From positions 1,079,263 through 1,143,262 of the forward strand of contig NZ_KQ236743.1 of the NCBI RefSeq assembly GCF_001185345.1: 64,000 nt of DNA. The letters are read 5' to 3'. The translations under genes and the position numbers were made by a program. The notes beneath the pieces were generated by a model. The model was not told where the DNA came from. It ran no database searches and worked only from the letters and a program-made list of their open reading frames with translations. Shown here in pieces: positions 18,121-28,159 of the stretch. This DNA is from Dorea sp. D27. Its GTDB lineage: Bacteria > Bacillota > Clostridia > Lachnospirales > Lachnospiraceae. Position 1 is the first letter of the stretch. Each line of letters starts with the position of its first letter.

Positions 18121-18176
18121 AATTTTGAAAGGGGTCAGACCCCCGGCGTGCCGGGGGTCTGACCCCTTTCAAAATT
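18121..18176. repeat. Nested palindromic repeat, copy 1 (GGGGTCAGACCCC type)
   Basis: A perfect inverted repeat with 27-bp arms and a 2-bp centre. Each arm contains GGGGTCAGACCCC, itself palindromic around one base, so the element can form a four-way structure. The outer part (AATTTTGAAA and complement) gives a U-rich tail on either strand, so it can end the transcript of the gene that stops at 18196. A second copy lies at 34939-34978. Confidence 0.85.
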
Positions 18177-18195
18177 CATTATATTGTCTGACAAT

Positions 18196-19485
18196 TTATT
18201 CTGGTTCGTACATATAGTTTCTTGTCGTGACTCCGCTCGTACGTCCTTTGCCGTTTACAAGGACAGCCTTGAATATCGTCTCGCCCTGAGGCATGTCTAT
18301 CGGACCTTCGTACTTTGTGGATGCGGTAGTCGGCTCGCTTTTATCCATCGTATAATAGGCTTCGTAGCCATCTGGCACTTTGATCTCTATCTGCATGGCC
18401 GTGCTGTATTGCCCTGTGGACGGGGATACGGCCGGGGCATCCTCTACCGGCAGCTCTACGGTAAATGTCTTCTTCACCGGCAGGCTTGGCACGCCCTCTT
18501 TGTTTACAGCGATAGCCGTGATGATGTTCTCGCCTTCTTCCAGATGGATCGGTTCTTTGTATTTCTCACTCTTTGTGTCAGGCTCGCTTCCGTCGGTCGT
18601 ATAGTAGACCGCCTCTTCGTCAGTCTTGAGCGTAAGTTCCTGCACTTCTTCAAAGGTCTCTTTGTCGTCCAGGCTGAAAGAGGGTCCGTCTATGATATAT
18701 CCGCCCAGCCTTTCCGCCACGTTGTCTGCCACGTCCTCGAGAAGTACGGGAATCTGCATCTTCTGGTCTGTATCCATGTAGAAGTCCACACAGGCTTCGT
18801 AAAGATCTGCATTTTTCGTCTGCTTGTCTATGGCATTTAAGAATACGTCTTCTGCCTTGTCCAGTTCATCCTGGGATATATATACTTTGGAAAGGCCCGT
18901 ATAAGCGTCCGCTTTTTCCGGCTTCTTGGAAATGGCCTTTTTAAAATAGGTCTCCGCCTTTTCGTATGCTTTCTCTTTTTGTGCACTGTACCCTTTGTTC
19001 ACGATGCCTTTGTAAGAATTCTGATAGCACACGATTCCAATCGCCACAGCAGCAACGACAAGCACAGCCAGGATGATGAGAGCTTTCCTGCGCTTTTTCC
19101 GTTTGAGGGCTTTCCGCCGCTCCATCTGCCTTCTGCGCTGCTCTTTTTCTGACATCATCCTGCCTGTCGTATTTCTGCCCGTATTCCGTCCGGTGTTCCG
19201 CCCTGCGGGGTTTCGTCCGGTATTCCTCCCTGCATTGGTGTTCCGCCTTGCGCCCGTGTTCCGGCCGGTGCCCGTATTTCTGCCCCTGGCGGTCATGTCT
19301 CCCGTAAACATGTCATAATCACTGTCGGACAAGGCACCTTCCTCATCATTGATAGACACCTTGATCTGTGCCGTAAGCATATCGTCTAAAGGATTATAGT
19401 CGGGAACAATGCGGACTTCCTTTCCACATGCTTCGCAATATAACATACCTTCCGGTATTTCGTGCCCGCAATACCTACATTTCAT
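18196..19485 (-). CDS. Zinc-ribbon, single-span membrane protein with TPRs and two chitobiase-type C-terminal repeats
   Basis: 429 residues. A zinc ribbon opens the protein (CRYCGHEI...CEACGKEV, residues 3-20). Residues 68-109 are a low-complexity run of GRNTG units. A basic stretch and one membrane segment (about 135-153) come next, then about three TPR units (158-255). The C-terminus holds two similar modules with YYTTDGSEPDTKSEKY and YYTMDKSEPTTASTKY, the chitobiase/Fn3-associated fold that usually sits outside the cell. The ribbon would be cytosolic, the TPRs and repeats outside. Function is unknown. It is the last gene after fhs and folD. Confidence 0.8.
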   Translation of the reverse strand: MKCRYCGHEIPEGMLYCEACGKEVRIVPDYNPLDDMLTAQIKVSINDEEGALSDSDYDMFTGDMTARGRNTGTGRNTGARRNTNAGRNTGRNPAGRNTGRNTGRNTTGRMMSEKEQRRRQMERRKALKRKKRRKALIILAVLVVAAVAIGIVCYQNSYKGIVNKGYSAQKEKAYEKAETYFKKAISKKPEKADAYTGLSKVYISQDELDKAEDVFLNAIDKQTKNADLYEACVDFYMDTDQKMQIPVLLEDVADNVAERLGGYIIDGPSFSLDDKETFEEVQELTLKTDEEAVYYTTDGSEPDTKSEKYKEPIHLEEGENIITAIAVNKEGVPSLPVKKTFTVELPVEDAPAVSPSTGQYSTAMQIEIKVPDGYEAYYTMDKSEPTTASTKYEGPIDMPQGETIFKAVLVNGKGRTSGVTTRNYMYEPE

Positions 19486-19500
19486 CTTTACGTTAACCTC

Positions 19501-20340
19501 CTACTTCCTTGCAGCCTCAACACAATTGCTCATCAACATGGCAATTGTCATCGGCCCAACTCCTCCTGGAACTGGTGTGATTGCCGCCGCTTTCTCTTTT
19601 ACGTCGTCAAAATCGACATCTCCGCACAGCTTATTGTCTTCGTTCCTGTGTATTCCGACATCAATGACGACTGCCCCTTCTTTTATATACTCTGCTGTTA
19701 TATACTTTGGTTTCCCAACTGCAGCTACCAGTATATCTGCCCTCTTTGTCACTTCCCTCAAATCTCTCGTCCTGGAATGCGCCACCGTCACGGTCCCGTT
19801 TTCCCTCAGCAGCAGCAAAGCCATAGGCTTACCTACGATATTGCTCCTGCCGACAACGACACACTCCTTCCCTTCTATCTCTATGCCGGAACGCTTCAGC
19901 AGCTGGATGATTCCCGCCGGCGTACAAGGTACAAACCCTTTTTCGCCGATACAGAGCCGTCCCGCGCTCTCCGGATGAAAGCCGTCCACATCCTTATCAG
20001 GATGGATGGCGCGGATAACCGCATTTTCATCGATATGCCCCGGTAACGGCAGCTGTACGAGTATGCCATCTACCTTATCGTCCCTGTTCAGCCTGTCAAT
20101 CAGGGAGAGCAGCTCCTGCTCTGAGGTATGCTCTTCTAATTCATATGACAATGATTCGATTCCTACATAGTCACATGCCTTTTTCTTGTTTCCGACATAT
20201 ATGGAGGATGCCGGGTCGCTGCCGACCTGGATGACCGCAAGACAGACATGCCTGCCCTCTGCAGCCAGATACGCCGCTTCCTCCCTTAATTCATCCTTTA
20301 TCTGTGCGGAAATTGCTTTCCCGTCGATTAACATGGCCAT
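19501..20340 (-). CDS. folD: Bifunctional methylene-THF dehydrogenase / methenyl-THF cyclohydrolase FolD
   Basis: 279 residues, usual length. Family blocks are VGSDPASSIYVGNKKKACD with the catalytic Lys, VQLPLPGHID, KDVDGFHPES, PCTPAGI and GRSNIVGKPMALLL of the NADP-binding site, with TPVPGGVGPMTIAMLM at the end. It interconverts methylene-, methenyl- and formyl-THF in the cytosol. It begins 14 bp after fhs, so the two form a one-carbon operon supplying purines, formyl-Met and serine/glycine interconversion. Confidence 0.97.
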   Translation of the reverse strand: MAMLIDGKAISAQIKDELREEAAYLAAEGRHVCLAVIQVGSDPASSIYVGNKKKACDYVGIESLSYELEEHTSEQELLSLIDRLNRDDKVDGILVQLPLPGHIDENAVIRAIHPDKDVDGFHPESAGRLCIGEKGFVPCTPAGIIQLLKRSGIEIEGKECVVVGRSNIVGKPMALLLLRENGTVTVAHSRTRDLREVTKRADILVAAVGKPKYITAEYIKEGAVVIDVGIHRNEDNKLCGDVDFDDVKEKAAAITPVPGGVGPMTIAMLMSNCVEAARK

Positions 20341-20354
20341 ATCTTCTTAACTCC

Positions 20355-22025
20355 TTAAAATAATCCTACTATATTGCCTTCAGCGGACACATCGATGCCG
20401 TTTGCCGCCGGCACTTTCGGAAGCCCGGGCATCGTCATGACAGCGCCTGTCAGCGCTACGACAAATCCTGCTCCTGCACTGACATACACTTCTCTGATAT
20501 GTATGTCAAAATCAGTCGGACGGCCGAGCTTCTTGGCATCGTCGGACAGGGAATACTGGTTCTTCGCCATACAGACAGGCAGATTCCCGAATCCCATAGC
20601 CGTAATCTTCGCAAGCTGCTTTTGTGCAGCCGGTTCGTATACGACGCCCCCTGCTCCGTAGATTTCTTTCGATATCGTCTCGATTTTCTCTTCCAGAGAC
20701 AGCGTATCCTCATACAGAGTATGGAACCGGCTCTTCTTATTATCCAGCGTATCGATTACCTTTTCGGCAAGTGCGATACCGCCTTCTCCACCTTTTTCCC
20801 ACACTTCTGACAAGGCGAATTCACACTCCTTTTGCTCGCAGAAATCTCGGATAAACTCATTTTCAGCATCCGTGTCCGATATAAATGAGTTCAAGGTTAC
20901 TACTACAGGAATGTCATATTTTTGAATGTTTTCAATATGTTTTTCCAGATTTACGATTCCCCTCTTCAGGGCTTCTATATTCTCTTTTGACAAATCCTCT
21001 TTCGCAACTCCACCATTATACTTCAAAGCGCGCACAGTTGCAACCAAAACAACCGCATCTGGTTTAAAACCTGCTTTTCTGCACTTGATATCCAGGAATT
21101 TCTCTGCGCCGAGATCAGCACCAAAGCCTGCCTCTGTTATGGTGATATCGCTCAGCTTCAGAGCCATCTTCGTCGCCCGCACGCTGTTGCAGCCGTGTGC
21201 GATATTCGCAAAGGGTCCTCCATGGACGAGGGCAGGGGTATGTTCCAGTGTCTGAATCAGATTTGGTTTAATGGCATCTTTCAAAAGTGCGGTCATGGCG
21301 CCTGTAGCCTCCAGGTCATCAGCAGTTACAGGGTCGCCGGCAAAATTGTAAGCCACGATAATCCTTCCAAGCCTGTTCTTCAGATCATGTATATCATCTG
21401 CCAGACAGAGGATTGCCATAATCTCAGATGCAACGGTAATTACAAAATGGTCTTCCCTTACCATGCCGTCCATCTTGCTACCGAGCCCGACCACGATATT
21501 GCGCAGGCTTCTGTCGTTCATGTCAAGACACCTCTTCCACACTACCTGCCGTGGATCGATCTGAAGCGCATTCCCCTGCTGTATATGGTTGTCCAGAAGT
21601 GCCGCGAGCAGATTGTTGGCGGAAGTAATCGCATGGAAATCTCCTGTAAAATGCAGATTCAGATCCTCCATCGGCACGACCTGGGCATAGCCTCCGCCGG
21701 CCGCGCCGCCCTTGATTCCAAAGCAAGGTCCAAGAGACGGTTCCCGAAGCGCGATAATCGCCTTCTTACCGAGCCTGTCCATCGCCTCTCCGAGGCCTAC
21801 CGTCGTCGTCGTCTTTCCTTCTCCGGCCGGCGTAGGATTTATCGCGGTGACAAGCACAAGCTTTCCATCCGGCCTTTCCTTTACTTTTTCCCAAATGTCG
21901 TCGGACAGCTTCGCTTTATACTTTCCGTAATACTCCAGCTCGTCTTCTGTAATTCCCACTTTAGCGGCAACATCTTTGATATGTGCCATATTAGCTTCCT
22001 GTGCAATCTGAATATCTGTCTTCAT
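20355..22025 (-). CDS. fhs: Formate-tetrahydrofolate ligase
   Basis: 556 residues, full length for the family. The P-loop-like ATP site is [18 protein letters not shown]; other blocks are [31 protein letters not shown] and [14 protein letters not shown]. It activates formate with ATP to 10-formyl-THF. It is the first enzyme of the methyl branch in acetogens, but its presence alone does not prove acetogenesis, since many Clostridia use it for biosynthesis. It follows ftsK by 36 bp and precedes folD; no riboswitch is seen before it. Confidence 0.97.
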   Translation of the reverse strand: MKTDIQIAQEANMAHIKDVAAKVGITEDELEYYGKYKAKLSDDIWEKVKERPDGKLVLVTAINPTPAGEGKTTTTVGLGEAMDRLGKKAIIALREPSLGPCFGIKGGAAGGGYAQVVPMEDLNLHFTGDFHAITSANNLLAALLDNHIQQGNALQIDPRQVVWKRCLDMNDRSLRNIVVGLGSKMDGMVREDHFVITVASEIMAILCLADDIHDLKNRLGRIIVAYNFAGDPVTADDLEATGAMTALLKDAIKPNLIQTLEHTPALVHGGPFANIAHGCNSVRATKMALKLSDITITEAGFGADLGAEKFLDIKCRKAGFKPDAVVLVATVRALKYNGGVAKEDLSKENIEALKRGIVNLEKHIENIQKYDIPVVVTLNSFISDTDAENEFIRDFCEQKECEFALSEVWEKGGEGGIALAEKVIDTLDNKKSRFHTLYEDTLSLEEKIETISKEIYGAGGVVYEPAAQKQLAKITAMGFGNLPVCMAKNQYSLSDDAKKLGRPTDFDIHIREVYVSAGAGFVVALTGAVMTMPGLPKVPAANGIDVSAEGNIVGLF

Positions 22026-22061
22026 TTGTCAACCATTCCCTTTCCACTTTATTCTGTAAGC

Positions 22062-24443
22062 TTACTCTTCCATATAGCGTTCAAATTCATCTGCCGTCAT
22101 AAGGATCTTCCTTGGCTTGGTACCTTCTTCTCCCCCTACGACGCCTGCTTCGCACAGCTGATCCATAATGCGTGCGGCCCTGTTGAAGCCGATTTTGAAT
22201 GTCCGCTGCAGCATGCCGATGGATGCCTTTTCTTTTTCTATAATGAGACGGCCCGCATCCGCAAAATACGTGTCGCGTTCCTCCCCTTCCGTCGCTCCGG
22301 CGCCTGTAAAGCCTCCTGCCGCGCTCGTATTGACATGCTGCTCTATCTCTTCACTGTATGCAGCGTCTCCGTTACGGTCCTTCAGATATTCTACGACGCT
22401 CTGCACTTCCTTGTCCGACACGAAGGCTCCCTGCACTCTGGCCGGCTTCTGGTACCCGGAGGGATAGAAGAGCATGTCCCCTTTGCCGAGCAGCTTCTCG
22501 GCGCCGTTCATATCTATGATTGTCCGGGAATCCACGCCGGAAGACACCGAAAATGCAATCCTGGAAGGCATGTTGGCCTTTATCAGCCCTGTAATAACGT
22601 TGACAGACGGTCTCTGGGTCGCGATGACTAGATGGATTCCCGCCGCCCTTGCAAGCTGAGCGAGACGGCAGATGGCCTCTTCCACTTCTCCCGGCGCAAC
22701 CATCATCAGGTCAGCCAGCTCGTCCACGATGATAACTATCTGGGGCATTTTCTCCGGCTTCCTGCCGTCTATCTCAGGCATATCAGGAACTTTGCCGTTA
22801 TACCCTCTGATATCTCTCACGTTATATTCTGCAAACGCCTTATACCGCCGCTCCATCTCAGCAACAGCCCAGTTCAGGGCTCCCGCCGCTTTCTTCGGAT
22901 CTGTGACCACCGGAATCATAAGGTGGGGAATGCCGTTATATACACTGAGTTCAACAACCTTAGGATCCACCATGATCAGCTTTACCTCATCCGGTGCAGC
23001 TTTGTACAGGATGCTCATGATGAGGGTATTGATACAGACCGACTTTCCGGAACCTGTAGCACCGGCCACGAGCAGATGAGGCATCCTCGCAATATCTGTG
23101 ACAACCGCTTTGCCGCCGATGTCTTTACCGGCCGCAAAAGAAAGCTTCGACGTACTGTTTTTAAATTCTGCCGTTTCGAGCAGGTCCCTCAGCATGACAG
23201 CGGCATTCTCCTTGTTCGGAACCTCGATTCCCACGGCGGCTTTTCCTGGTATCGGTGCCTCAATTCTGATATCCGCGGCGGCCAGGTTCAGCTTGATGTC
23301 ATCCGCCAGCCCTACGATCTTGCTCACCTTCACACCCATCTCCGGCTGGAGCTCGTAACGGGTAACAGCAGGTCCACAGCTTACATTCGTAACCGTCACA
23401 TTCACCCCGAAGTTCTGAAGCGTCTGCTGAAGCTTCATCGCCGTCTCGCGCAGCGCCGCATCCGACTCGCCCGAATTCTTCTTTCCCTTCGACAGAAGAG
23501 AGACCGGCGGGTACTTATATGCCTTCTTCGGCCTTGCCTCGGCCGCGGCAACGCTTGCTGCTACTTTGGCAGCCGCAGCGGCTATGCCGGCCTTGTCATT
23601 CCCTTTCTCTGCCGTATGTACAGGCCTGTCCGTAGCAAAAGCCTCTTCTTCTGTCTCTGGCAGCGGCTCTTCCTGCAGATCTGCCGGTTTCGGCATCTCG
23701 CCGCGGTTGATGACGAACTGCGGCTCTTCTTTATTCCCCTGCAGCGGGTTGCCGGACGGCACCGCTGTCAATTCTTTGACTTCCGGCGATTTTTTGGCAA
23801 TCGTAGTATCAAAAGATACTCCTTCCACATGATGGGCTGTCCGTTTCTTCTCCTCCTGGCGCTCGCTGCGCTTCCTATCTCTGTCTGCTCTTCTTTCTTC
23901 CGCCTGCTCCCGTCTCTTCTGCGCATCTCTCCTGGCCTTGTCATACGCTCTGTCACTCTGTTTCTTGACACCTTTAAGCGCAGACTTTCCGGTTATGATT
24001 ACGATACAGATAATCATCAGTATAATATCGACAACATATGTACCAGCTGTTCCGATGGCCGGCACGAGCGCTCCCGCAAGAACCTCCCCCAGATCGCCGC
24101 CTCTGCCGTCTATCAGGTGCAGCAGAACACATACGAGGACAAGCAGTACCAGCCCCGTAACTGCCTTCATATATGCGGCAAAATTGCCTTTATTGGATAC
24201 AATAAAGGCAACAAATCCAAACAGGACAAATGGGATTACATATGCTGCCCATCCAAATACATCCATCAGAAATGATGAAATGGCCGCTCCCACAAATCCG
24301 CCCATCCCAAAATTACTGATCAGTACCAGGATGCTGACAGCAAGTGTTGACCAAATGATGATCTCATCCCTTACAAAACTCTGTTCGCTGTTTTTTTTCT
24401 TTGTCTGCCGCGTATTCTTCCTCTTTTTTGACTTTACAGCCAT
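22062..24443 (-). CDS. ftsK: DNA translocase FtsK/SpoIIIE
   Basis: 793 residues. Residues 1 to about 25 are basic, followed by four membrane segments (about 30-165). A charged linker rich in Arg, Glu and Ala follows (about 170-330). The motor has Walker [12 protein letters not shown], Walker [16 protein letters not shown], and the conserved [17 protein letters not shown]. The C-terminal winged-helix gamma domain ([20 protein letters not shown]) reads the orientation of KOPS/SRS sites. It pumps chromosomal DNA through the septum at division and, in spore formers, into the forespore. It lies just downstream of tepA. Confidence 0.95.
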   Translation of the reverse strand: MAVKSKKRKNTRQTKKKNSEQSFVRDEIIIWSTLAVSILVLISNFGMGGFVGAAISSFLMDVFGWAAYVIPFVLFGFVAFIVSNKGNFAAYMKAVTGLVLLVLVCVLLHLIDGRGGDLGEVLAGALVPAIGTAGTYVVDIILMIICIVIITGKSALKGVKKQSDRAYDKARRDAQKRREQAEERRADRDRKRSERQEEKKRTAHHVEGVSFDTTIAKKSPEVKELTAVPSGNPLQGNKEEPQFVINRGEMPKPADLQEEPLPETEEEAFATDRPVHTAEKGNDKAGIAAAAAKVAASVAAAEARPKKAYKYPPVSLLSKGKKNSGESDAALRETAMKLQQTLQNFGVNVTVTNVSCGPAVTRYELQPEMGVKVSKIVGLADDIKLNLAAADIRIEAPIPGKAAVGIEVPNKENAAVMLRDLLETAEFKNSTSKLSFAAGKDIGGKAVVTDIARMPHLLVAGATGSGKSVCINTLIMSILYKAAPDEVKLIMVDPKVVELSVYNGIPHLMIPVVTDPKKAAGALNWAVAEMERRYKAFAEYNVRDIRGYNGKVPDMPEIDGRKPEKMPQIVIIVDELADLMMVAPGEVEEAICRLAQLARAAGIHLVIATQRPSVNVITGLIKANMPSRIAFSVSSGVDSRTIIDMNGAEKLLGKGDMLFYPSGYQKPARVQGAFVSDKEVQSVVEYLKDRNGDAAYSEEIEQHVNTSAAGGFTGAGATEGEERDTYFADAGRLIIEKEKASIGMLQRTFKIGFNRAARIMDQLCEAGVVGGEEGTKPRKILMTADEFERYMEE

Positions 24444-24508
24444 AATATTTCCCCCTTATTTATTGGCACATACTATTTATAGTATAGCATTTTTAAAAAG
24501 GGCTGTCA

Positions 24509-25207
24509 TTACATATTTTCGTGCTTTTTCTTCCGCTCCTCGTCTATCATTTCGTGCAATTTATGCAATGCATGGCTCATGCCGCCGACTTCGTCTATAA
24601 GCCCTTCCTTGACGGCATCTTCTCCCTCGAGCAGCGTGCCGACGTCTTTTACAAGTTCTGTCGGATTCAGCATCAGCTTCTCAATTCGTTCCTGGGTAAT
24701 GTTAGAATGATCTGAAAGGAACCGTGTGATTCTGTCCTGTGTCCGGAGCATGTTCCGCAGGCTTTGCTCCACCCCGATGAACATGCCGCTGGAACGGACC
24801 GGATGGATTATCATCGTCCCGCTCGGCACGATGAATGAATACTGTGCCGACACCGCCAGGGGGCCCCCGATAGAATGACTTCCTCCCAGTACAAGTGACA
24901 CGGTCGGTTTGCTGAGTGACGCAATCATCTCCGCGATAGACAGTCCTGCCTCCACGTCACCGCCGAGCGTATTCAGCAGGATGAGCATTCCTTCTATCTC
25001 TTCACTGTCCTCTACTTCTGCCAGCATCGGCAGCAGATGTTCGTACTTTGTTGCCTTCGTATTACCAGATACGGCCTCGTGGCCTTCTATCTCACCGATG
25101 ATGGTCAGCAGCTTGATGTGATGGCTGCTTTTATTTTCATCCAGGTTGACGCTTCCCATCTCTTTAATCTGATCATTTTTCTGTTCTTCTTTCTCTTGAT
25201 CTGCCAT
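24509..25207 (-). CDS. tepA: ClpP-like membrane-associated serine protease TepA (YmfB family)
   Basis: 232 residues from ATG 25207, behind a GGAGGTG site. The ClpP fold is recognisable: LLNTLGGDVEAGLSIAEMI, the nucleophile Ser in GGSHSIGGPLA and the His in MIIHPVRSSGM. An acidic N-terminus precedes the domain. In Bacillus the homologue lies beside spoIIIE and was linked to secretion as a translocation-enhancing or signal-peptide-degrading protein; the same neighbourhood is kept here. Its ribosome binding site is inside a 15-bp hairpin that also ends the metY transcript, suggesting restricted translation. Confidence 0.85.
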   Translation of the reverse strand: MADQEKEEQKNDQIKEMGSVNLDENKSSHHIKLLTIIGEIEGHEAVSGNTKATKYEHLLPMLAEVEDSEEIEGMLILLNTLGGDVEAGLSIAEMIASLSKPTVSLVLGGSHSIGGPLAVSAQYSFIVPSGTMIIHPVRSSGMFIGVEQSLRNMLRTQDRITRFLSDHSNITQERIEKLMLNPTELVKDVGTLLEGEDAVKEGLIDEVGGMSHALHKLHEMIDEERKKKHENM

Positions 25208-25210
25208 ATA

Positions 25211-25251
25211 AAAACACCTCCATACCATTTTTAATAGTATGGAGGTGTTTT
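25211..25251 (-). terminator. Terminator-like hairpin holding the tepA ribosome binding site
   Basis: A perfect 15-bp stem (25211-25225 with 25237-25251) and an 11-base loop. On the minus strand the 3' arm GTATGGAGGTGTTTT contains the tepA Shine-Dalgarno sequence and runs into TTTTT before the start codon. The opposite strand is followed by seven T. Confidence 0.75.
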
Positions 25252-25258
25252 GCTTTTT

Positions 25259-26539
25259 TTATACTTGCTTTAATGCCTGTTCCAAATCAGCGATGATGTC
25301 GTCGATATTCTCTATGCCGACGCTGAAACGAATCAGATCCGGCTGAACGCCTGCTTCCATGAGCTCCTGCTCGTTCATCTGCCGGTGCGTGTGGCTGGCC
25401 GGATGAAGCACGCAGCTTCTCGCGTCTGCGACATGTGTCACGATGGCAATCATCTGAAGGCTGTCCATCATCCTTACTGCTGCGTCCCTTCCCTCTTTCA
25501 GCCCAAAGGTTATGACGCCGCATGTGCCGCCAGGCATATACTTCTGTGCAAGCTCATGGTACTTATCTCCCGGCAGTGCAGGACAGCTTACCCAGGCGAC
25601 CTTCTCATGATTCTGAAGATACCTTGCCGCGGCAAGCGCGTTCTGGCAGTGCCGCTCCATGCGCAGGGCCAGCGTCTCCAGGCCGATATTGAGCAGAAAC
25701 GCATTCTGCGGGGCCTGGATAGAGCCAAGGTCTCTCATAAGCTGTGCGGTTGCTTTCGTGATATAAGCGCCTTTTCCGAACCGTTCCGTATATACGATGC
25801 CATGATAGGTCTCATCCGGAGTCGTAAGCCCCGGAAACTTCTCTGCATGTGCCGCCCAGTCGAAATTGCCGCTGTCGACGATGGCGCCGCCCACGCTTGT
25901 GGCATGGCCGTCCATATACTTGGTCGTGGAATGGGTGACGATGTCCGCCCCCCATTCGAAGGGACGGCAGTTGACCGGCGTTGCAAATGTATTATCTACG
26001 ATAAACGGTACTCCATGCGCATGCGCGGCTTTGGCAAACTTTTCAAAGTCCAGGACTACGAGGGCGGGATTGGCTATCGTCTCTCCGAATACGGCTTTCG
26101 TGCTGTCGGTGAAAGCCGCGTCAAGCTCATCCTCCGTACAGTCCGGATCCACGAATGTGGCGTCCACCCCCATCTTTTTGATCGTGTGGGCGTACAGGTT
26201 ATATGTACCTCCGTAGAGTGCCGATGCGCATACGATGTGGTCTCCCGCCTCTACAATATTCATGATAGCGTAAAAACTGGCCGCCTGTCCCGAGGACGTA
26301 AGCATTGCGGCCACGCCGCCTTCCATATCGCAGATTTTAGCTGCCACGGCATCGTTTGTCGGATTCTGAAGTCTTGTATAGAAATAGCCGGACTCCTCCA
26401 AATCGAACAAACGTCCCATCTGCTCGCTGTTGTCATACTTAAATGTGGTGCTCTGGTATATCGGAAGAATCCTGGGCTCTCCGTTTCCAGGCTGATATCC
26501 TGACTGGATACATTTTGTTTCCATTTTGTAATTGCTCAT
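25259..26539 (-). CDS. metY: O-acetylhomoserine sulfhydrylase / aminocarboxypropyltransferase (MetY-type PLP enzyme)
   Basis: 426 residues from ATG 26539, behind GGAGGA; the same frame is open further upstream but that part overlaps the preceding gene. Cys/Met-metabolism PLP features: GYFYTRLQNPTNDAVAAK, SSGQAASFYAIMNI, VDNTFATPVNCRPFEWGADIVTHSTTKY with the PLP Lys, and SVGIENIDDIIADLEQAL at the end. The length and internal blocks fit O-acetylhomoserine sulfhydrylase, which makes homocysteine; methionine gamma-lyase is shorter, at about 400 residues. It is 10 bp downstream of the CFI-box gene. Confidence 0.85.
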   Translation of the reverse strand: MSNYKMETKCIQSGYQPGNGEPRILPIYQSTTFKYDNSEQMGRLFDLEESGYFYTRLQNPTNDAVAAKICDMEGGVAAMLTSSGQAASFYAIMNIVEAGDHIVCASALYGGTYNLYAHTIKKMGVDATFVDPDCTEDELDAAFTDSTKAVFGETIANPALVVLDFEKFAKAAHAHGVPFIVDNTFATPVNCRPFEWGADIVTHSTTKYMDGHATSVGGAIVDSGNFDWAAHAEKFPGLTTPDETYHGIVYTERFGKGAYITKATAQLMRDLGSIQAPQNAFLLNIGLETLALRMERHCQNALAAARYLQNHEKVAWVSCPALPGDKYHELAQKYMPGGTCGVITFGLKEGRDAAVRMMDSLQMIAIVTHVADARSCVLHPASHTHRQMNEQELMEAGVQPDLIRFSVGIENIDDIIADLEQALKQV

Positions 26540-26549
26540 ACAAGTCCTC

Positions 26550-27315
26550 CTATGAATATAAGTATTTTTTCTGCAGACCGCGGACCATGCGTGTATACAG
26601 TTCTCTGCACTGTTCCTCTTCTCCGGCCTCGATACAGCTGATGCACGGGGCAAGGCAGTTCTTGTATAATTCCTCGTAGATTTCATCCGCATCCTTCTGC
26701 ATATTGATAATCTGGACGATTCCAGGGGCGATGTCATAATACTCATCCACAAGCGCCCGTCCGTCCTCTGTGCTCATCAGATATTCGTCCCTGTATGCGC
26801 GCAGCGTCATCAGCTCATAACAGTCATCCGGCTTGTCCTGCCGCTCACAGACTGCCGTCGTGATGAAGCAGAAGCCTTTTTTTGAAGCCCCCGGCAATGT
26901 CATCATAGCTTGAATGCCCAAGAGTCAGTGTCGTGACGTGCTTTTCATTCCACACTTCCACCATACGTGACGCCACCTTTTCGCAATACTCGTTATGGGT
27001 ATATGTAATCATCGGCACCACGTAGACCGCCATATTCATATTGTAGTCTACGGAATTCCTCTCTTTTTTGCCCTTTGACAGACCGTGCATCTTATCTACC
27101 GCATAGTCAGGGATGACATGGGCCAGTTCCTCAACTACGGAATCTTTCTCCTCGTCCGGAGCTTCCGCGCACAGGCGGGCGATATCCTCAACCGTGCCCT
27201 TGAACTTGTCATAGCCATCCTTGAAAATGCCTTCATATGTCTTGCGTTTAAAATGTTTGATCTGTGTCAGCATCTCTTGAAAGAGCTGGATTAGTTCCTG
27301 CTTTGTCTGTTCCAT
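26550..27315 (-). pseudogene. CFI-box C-terminal domain protein, split by a frameshift
   Basis: Start is ATG 27315 behind GAGGAG. The first frame gives an alpha-helical, acidic protein of about 150 residues ending TLGHSSYDDIAGGFKK. The second frame continues GFCFITTAVCERQDKPDDCYELMTLRAYRDEYL and ends at 26550. CFITTAVC is the hallmark of the CFI-box C-terminal module found in many Firmicute proteins of unknown role. The join is a run of seven A on the minus strand (26877-26883); six A would restore FKKGFCFITT. Both halves look well preserved, so a sequencing or assembly error is as likely as a real mutation. It lies between yebC and metY in one operon. Confidence 0.75.
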
Positions 27316-27372
27316 AAGTCTCCTCTCTGGCAATGCCCCTGCAACCAGGCATTGTTATTCGTCCCCGCTCAG

Positions 27373-28104
27373 CTATTCGTCCCAGTTGTGGTATACGTCT
27401 TGTACGTCGTCGTCATCATCCAGCATGTCCAGCGTCTTCTGGATGTTCTGGATGTCTTTTGAATCGGTGAGCTCTACGTATGTCTGTGGAATCATCGTCA
27501 CTTCTGCCGCCGCCATAGGGATACCGGCCTCTTCCATTGCCAGCCGCACTGTGCTGAAGCCTTCCGGGGAGGTGACGATTTCGTAGCTGTCTTCTTCTTC
27601 GGCAAAATCTTCTGCCCCTGCGTCTAACGCCTGCATCATAAGATCGTCCGCATCACCTTCATATTCTTCTTTGGATACGATGATCTGTCCCTTTTTATCA
27701 AACATAAAGGACACGCAGCCCGGAGTCCCGACATTGCCGCTTCCTTTTGTAAATGCGTTCTTTACGTTCGTGGCGGTCCTGTTGCGGTTATCCGTCAGCG
27801 CTTCGACGATAATGGCTGTTCCGTTGGGACCATAGCCTTCATATGTAATATATTCGTAGTTAGCGGCATTTGCGTCACCGTCCGCCTTCTTGATATTCCT
27901 GTCAATCGTGTCGTTCGGCATGTTGTTAGCCTTCGCTTTGGCAATGACATCACGCAGACGGCTGTTGTTGGCCGGATCGGCGCTCCCGCCTTCTTTAACC
28001 GCCACGGCAAGCTCCTTTCCGATCTTCGTGAATATCTTGCCTTTGGCGGCATCATTTTTTTCTTTCTTATGCTTTATGTTTGCAAATTTTGAATGTCCTG
28101 ACAT
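27373..28104 (-). CDS. yebC: YebC/PmpR-family protein (TACO1 family)
   Basis: 243 residues, full length. It starts [32 protein letters not shown], the family hallmark, and keeps [26 protein letters not shown] and PNTY-like C-terminal blocks. Members act as translation factors easing ribosome stalling or as DNA-binding regulators; experiments in several bacteria support a translation role. It sits between the CorC-like gene and the CFI-box gene on one strand, with AAGGAGAGA before the start. Confidence 0.93.
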   Translation of the reverse strand: MSGHSKFANIKHKKEKNDAAKGKIFTKIGKELAVAVKEGGSADPANNSRLRDVIAKAKANNMPNDTIDRNIKKADGDANAANYEYITYEGYGPNGTAIIVEALTDNRNRTATNVKNAFTKGSGNVGTPGCVSFMFDKKGQIIVSKEEYEGDADDLMMQALDAGAEDFAEEEDSYEIVTSPEGFSTVRLAMEEAGIPMAAAEVTMIPQTYVELTDSKDIQNIQKTLDMLDDDDDVQDVYHNWDE

Positions 28105-28159
28105 GTTCTATATCTCTCCTTATACCTTATCTTTTCGCTGTTTCCGCACTTTTTCTATT

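Noticed and set aside
21195-22631. Long plus-strand ORF (478 codons) across fhs and ftsK.
   Set aside because: It is an open antisense frame of two certain genes, with Cys/His/Arg-rich composition and no family motifs.
22632-24275. 547-codon plus-strand ORF opposite ftsK.
   Set aside because: Antisense shadow of ftsK; composition is typical of a reverse frame and no ribosome site was seen.
26540-26752. N-terminal extension of the metY reading frame.
   Set aside because: It overlaps the CFI-box gene in another frame, is Arg-rich without family similarity, and the strong ribosome site lies at 26539.
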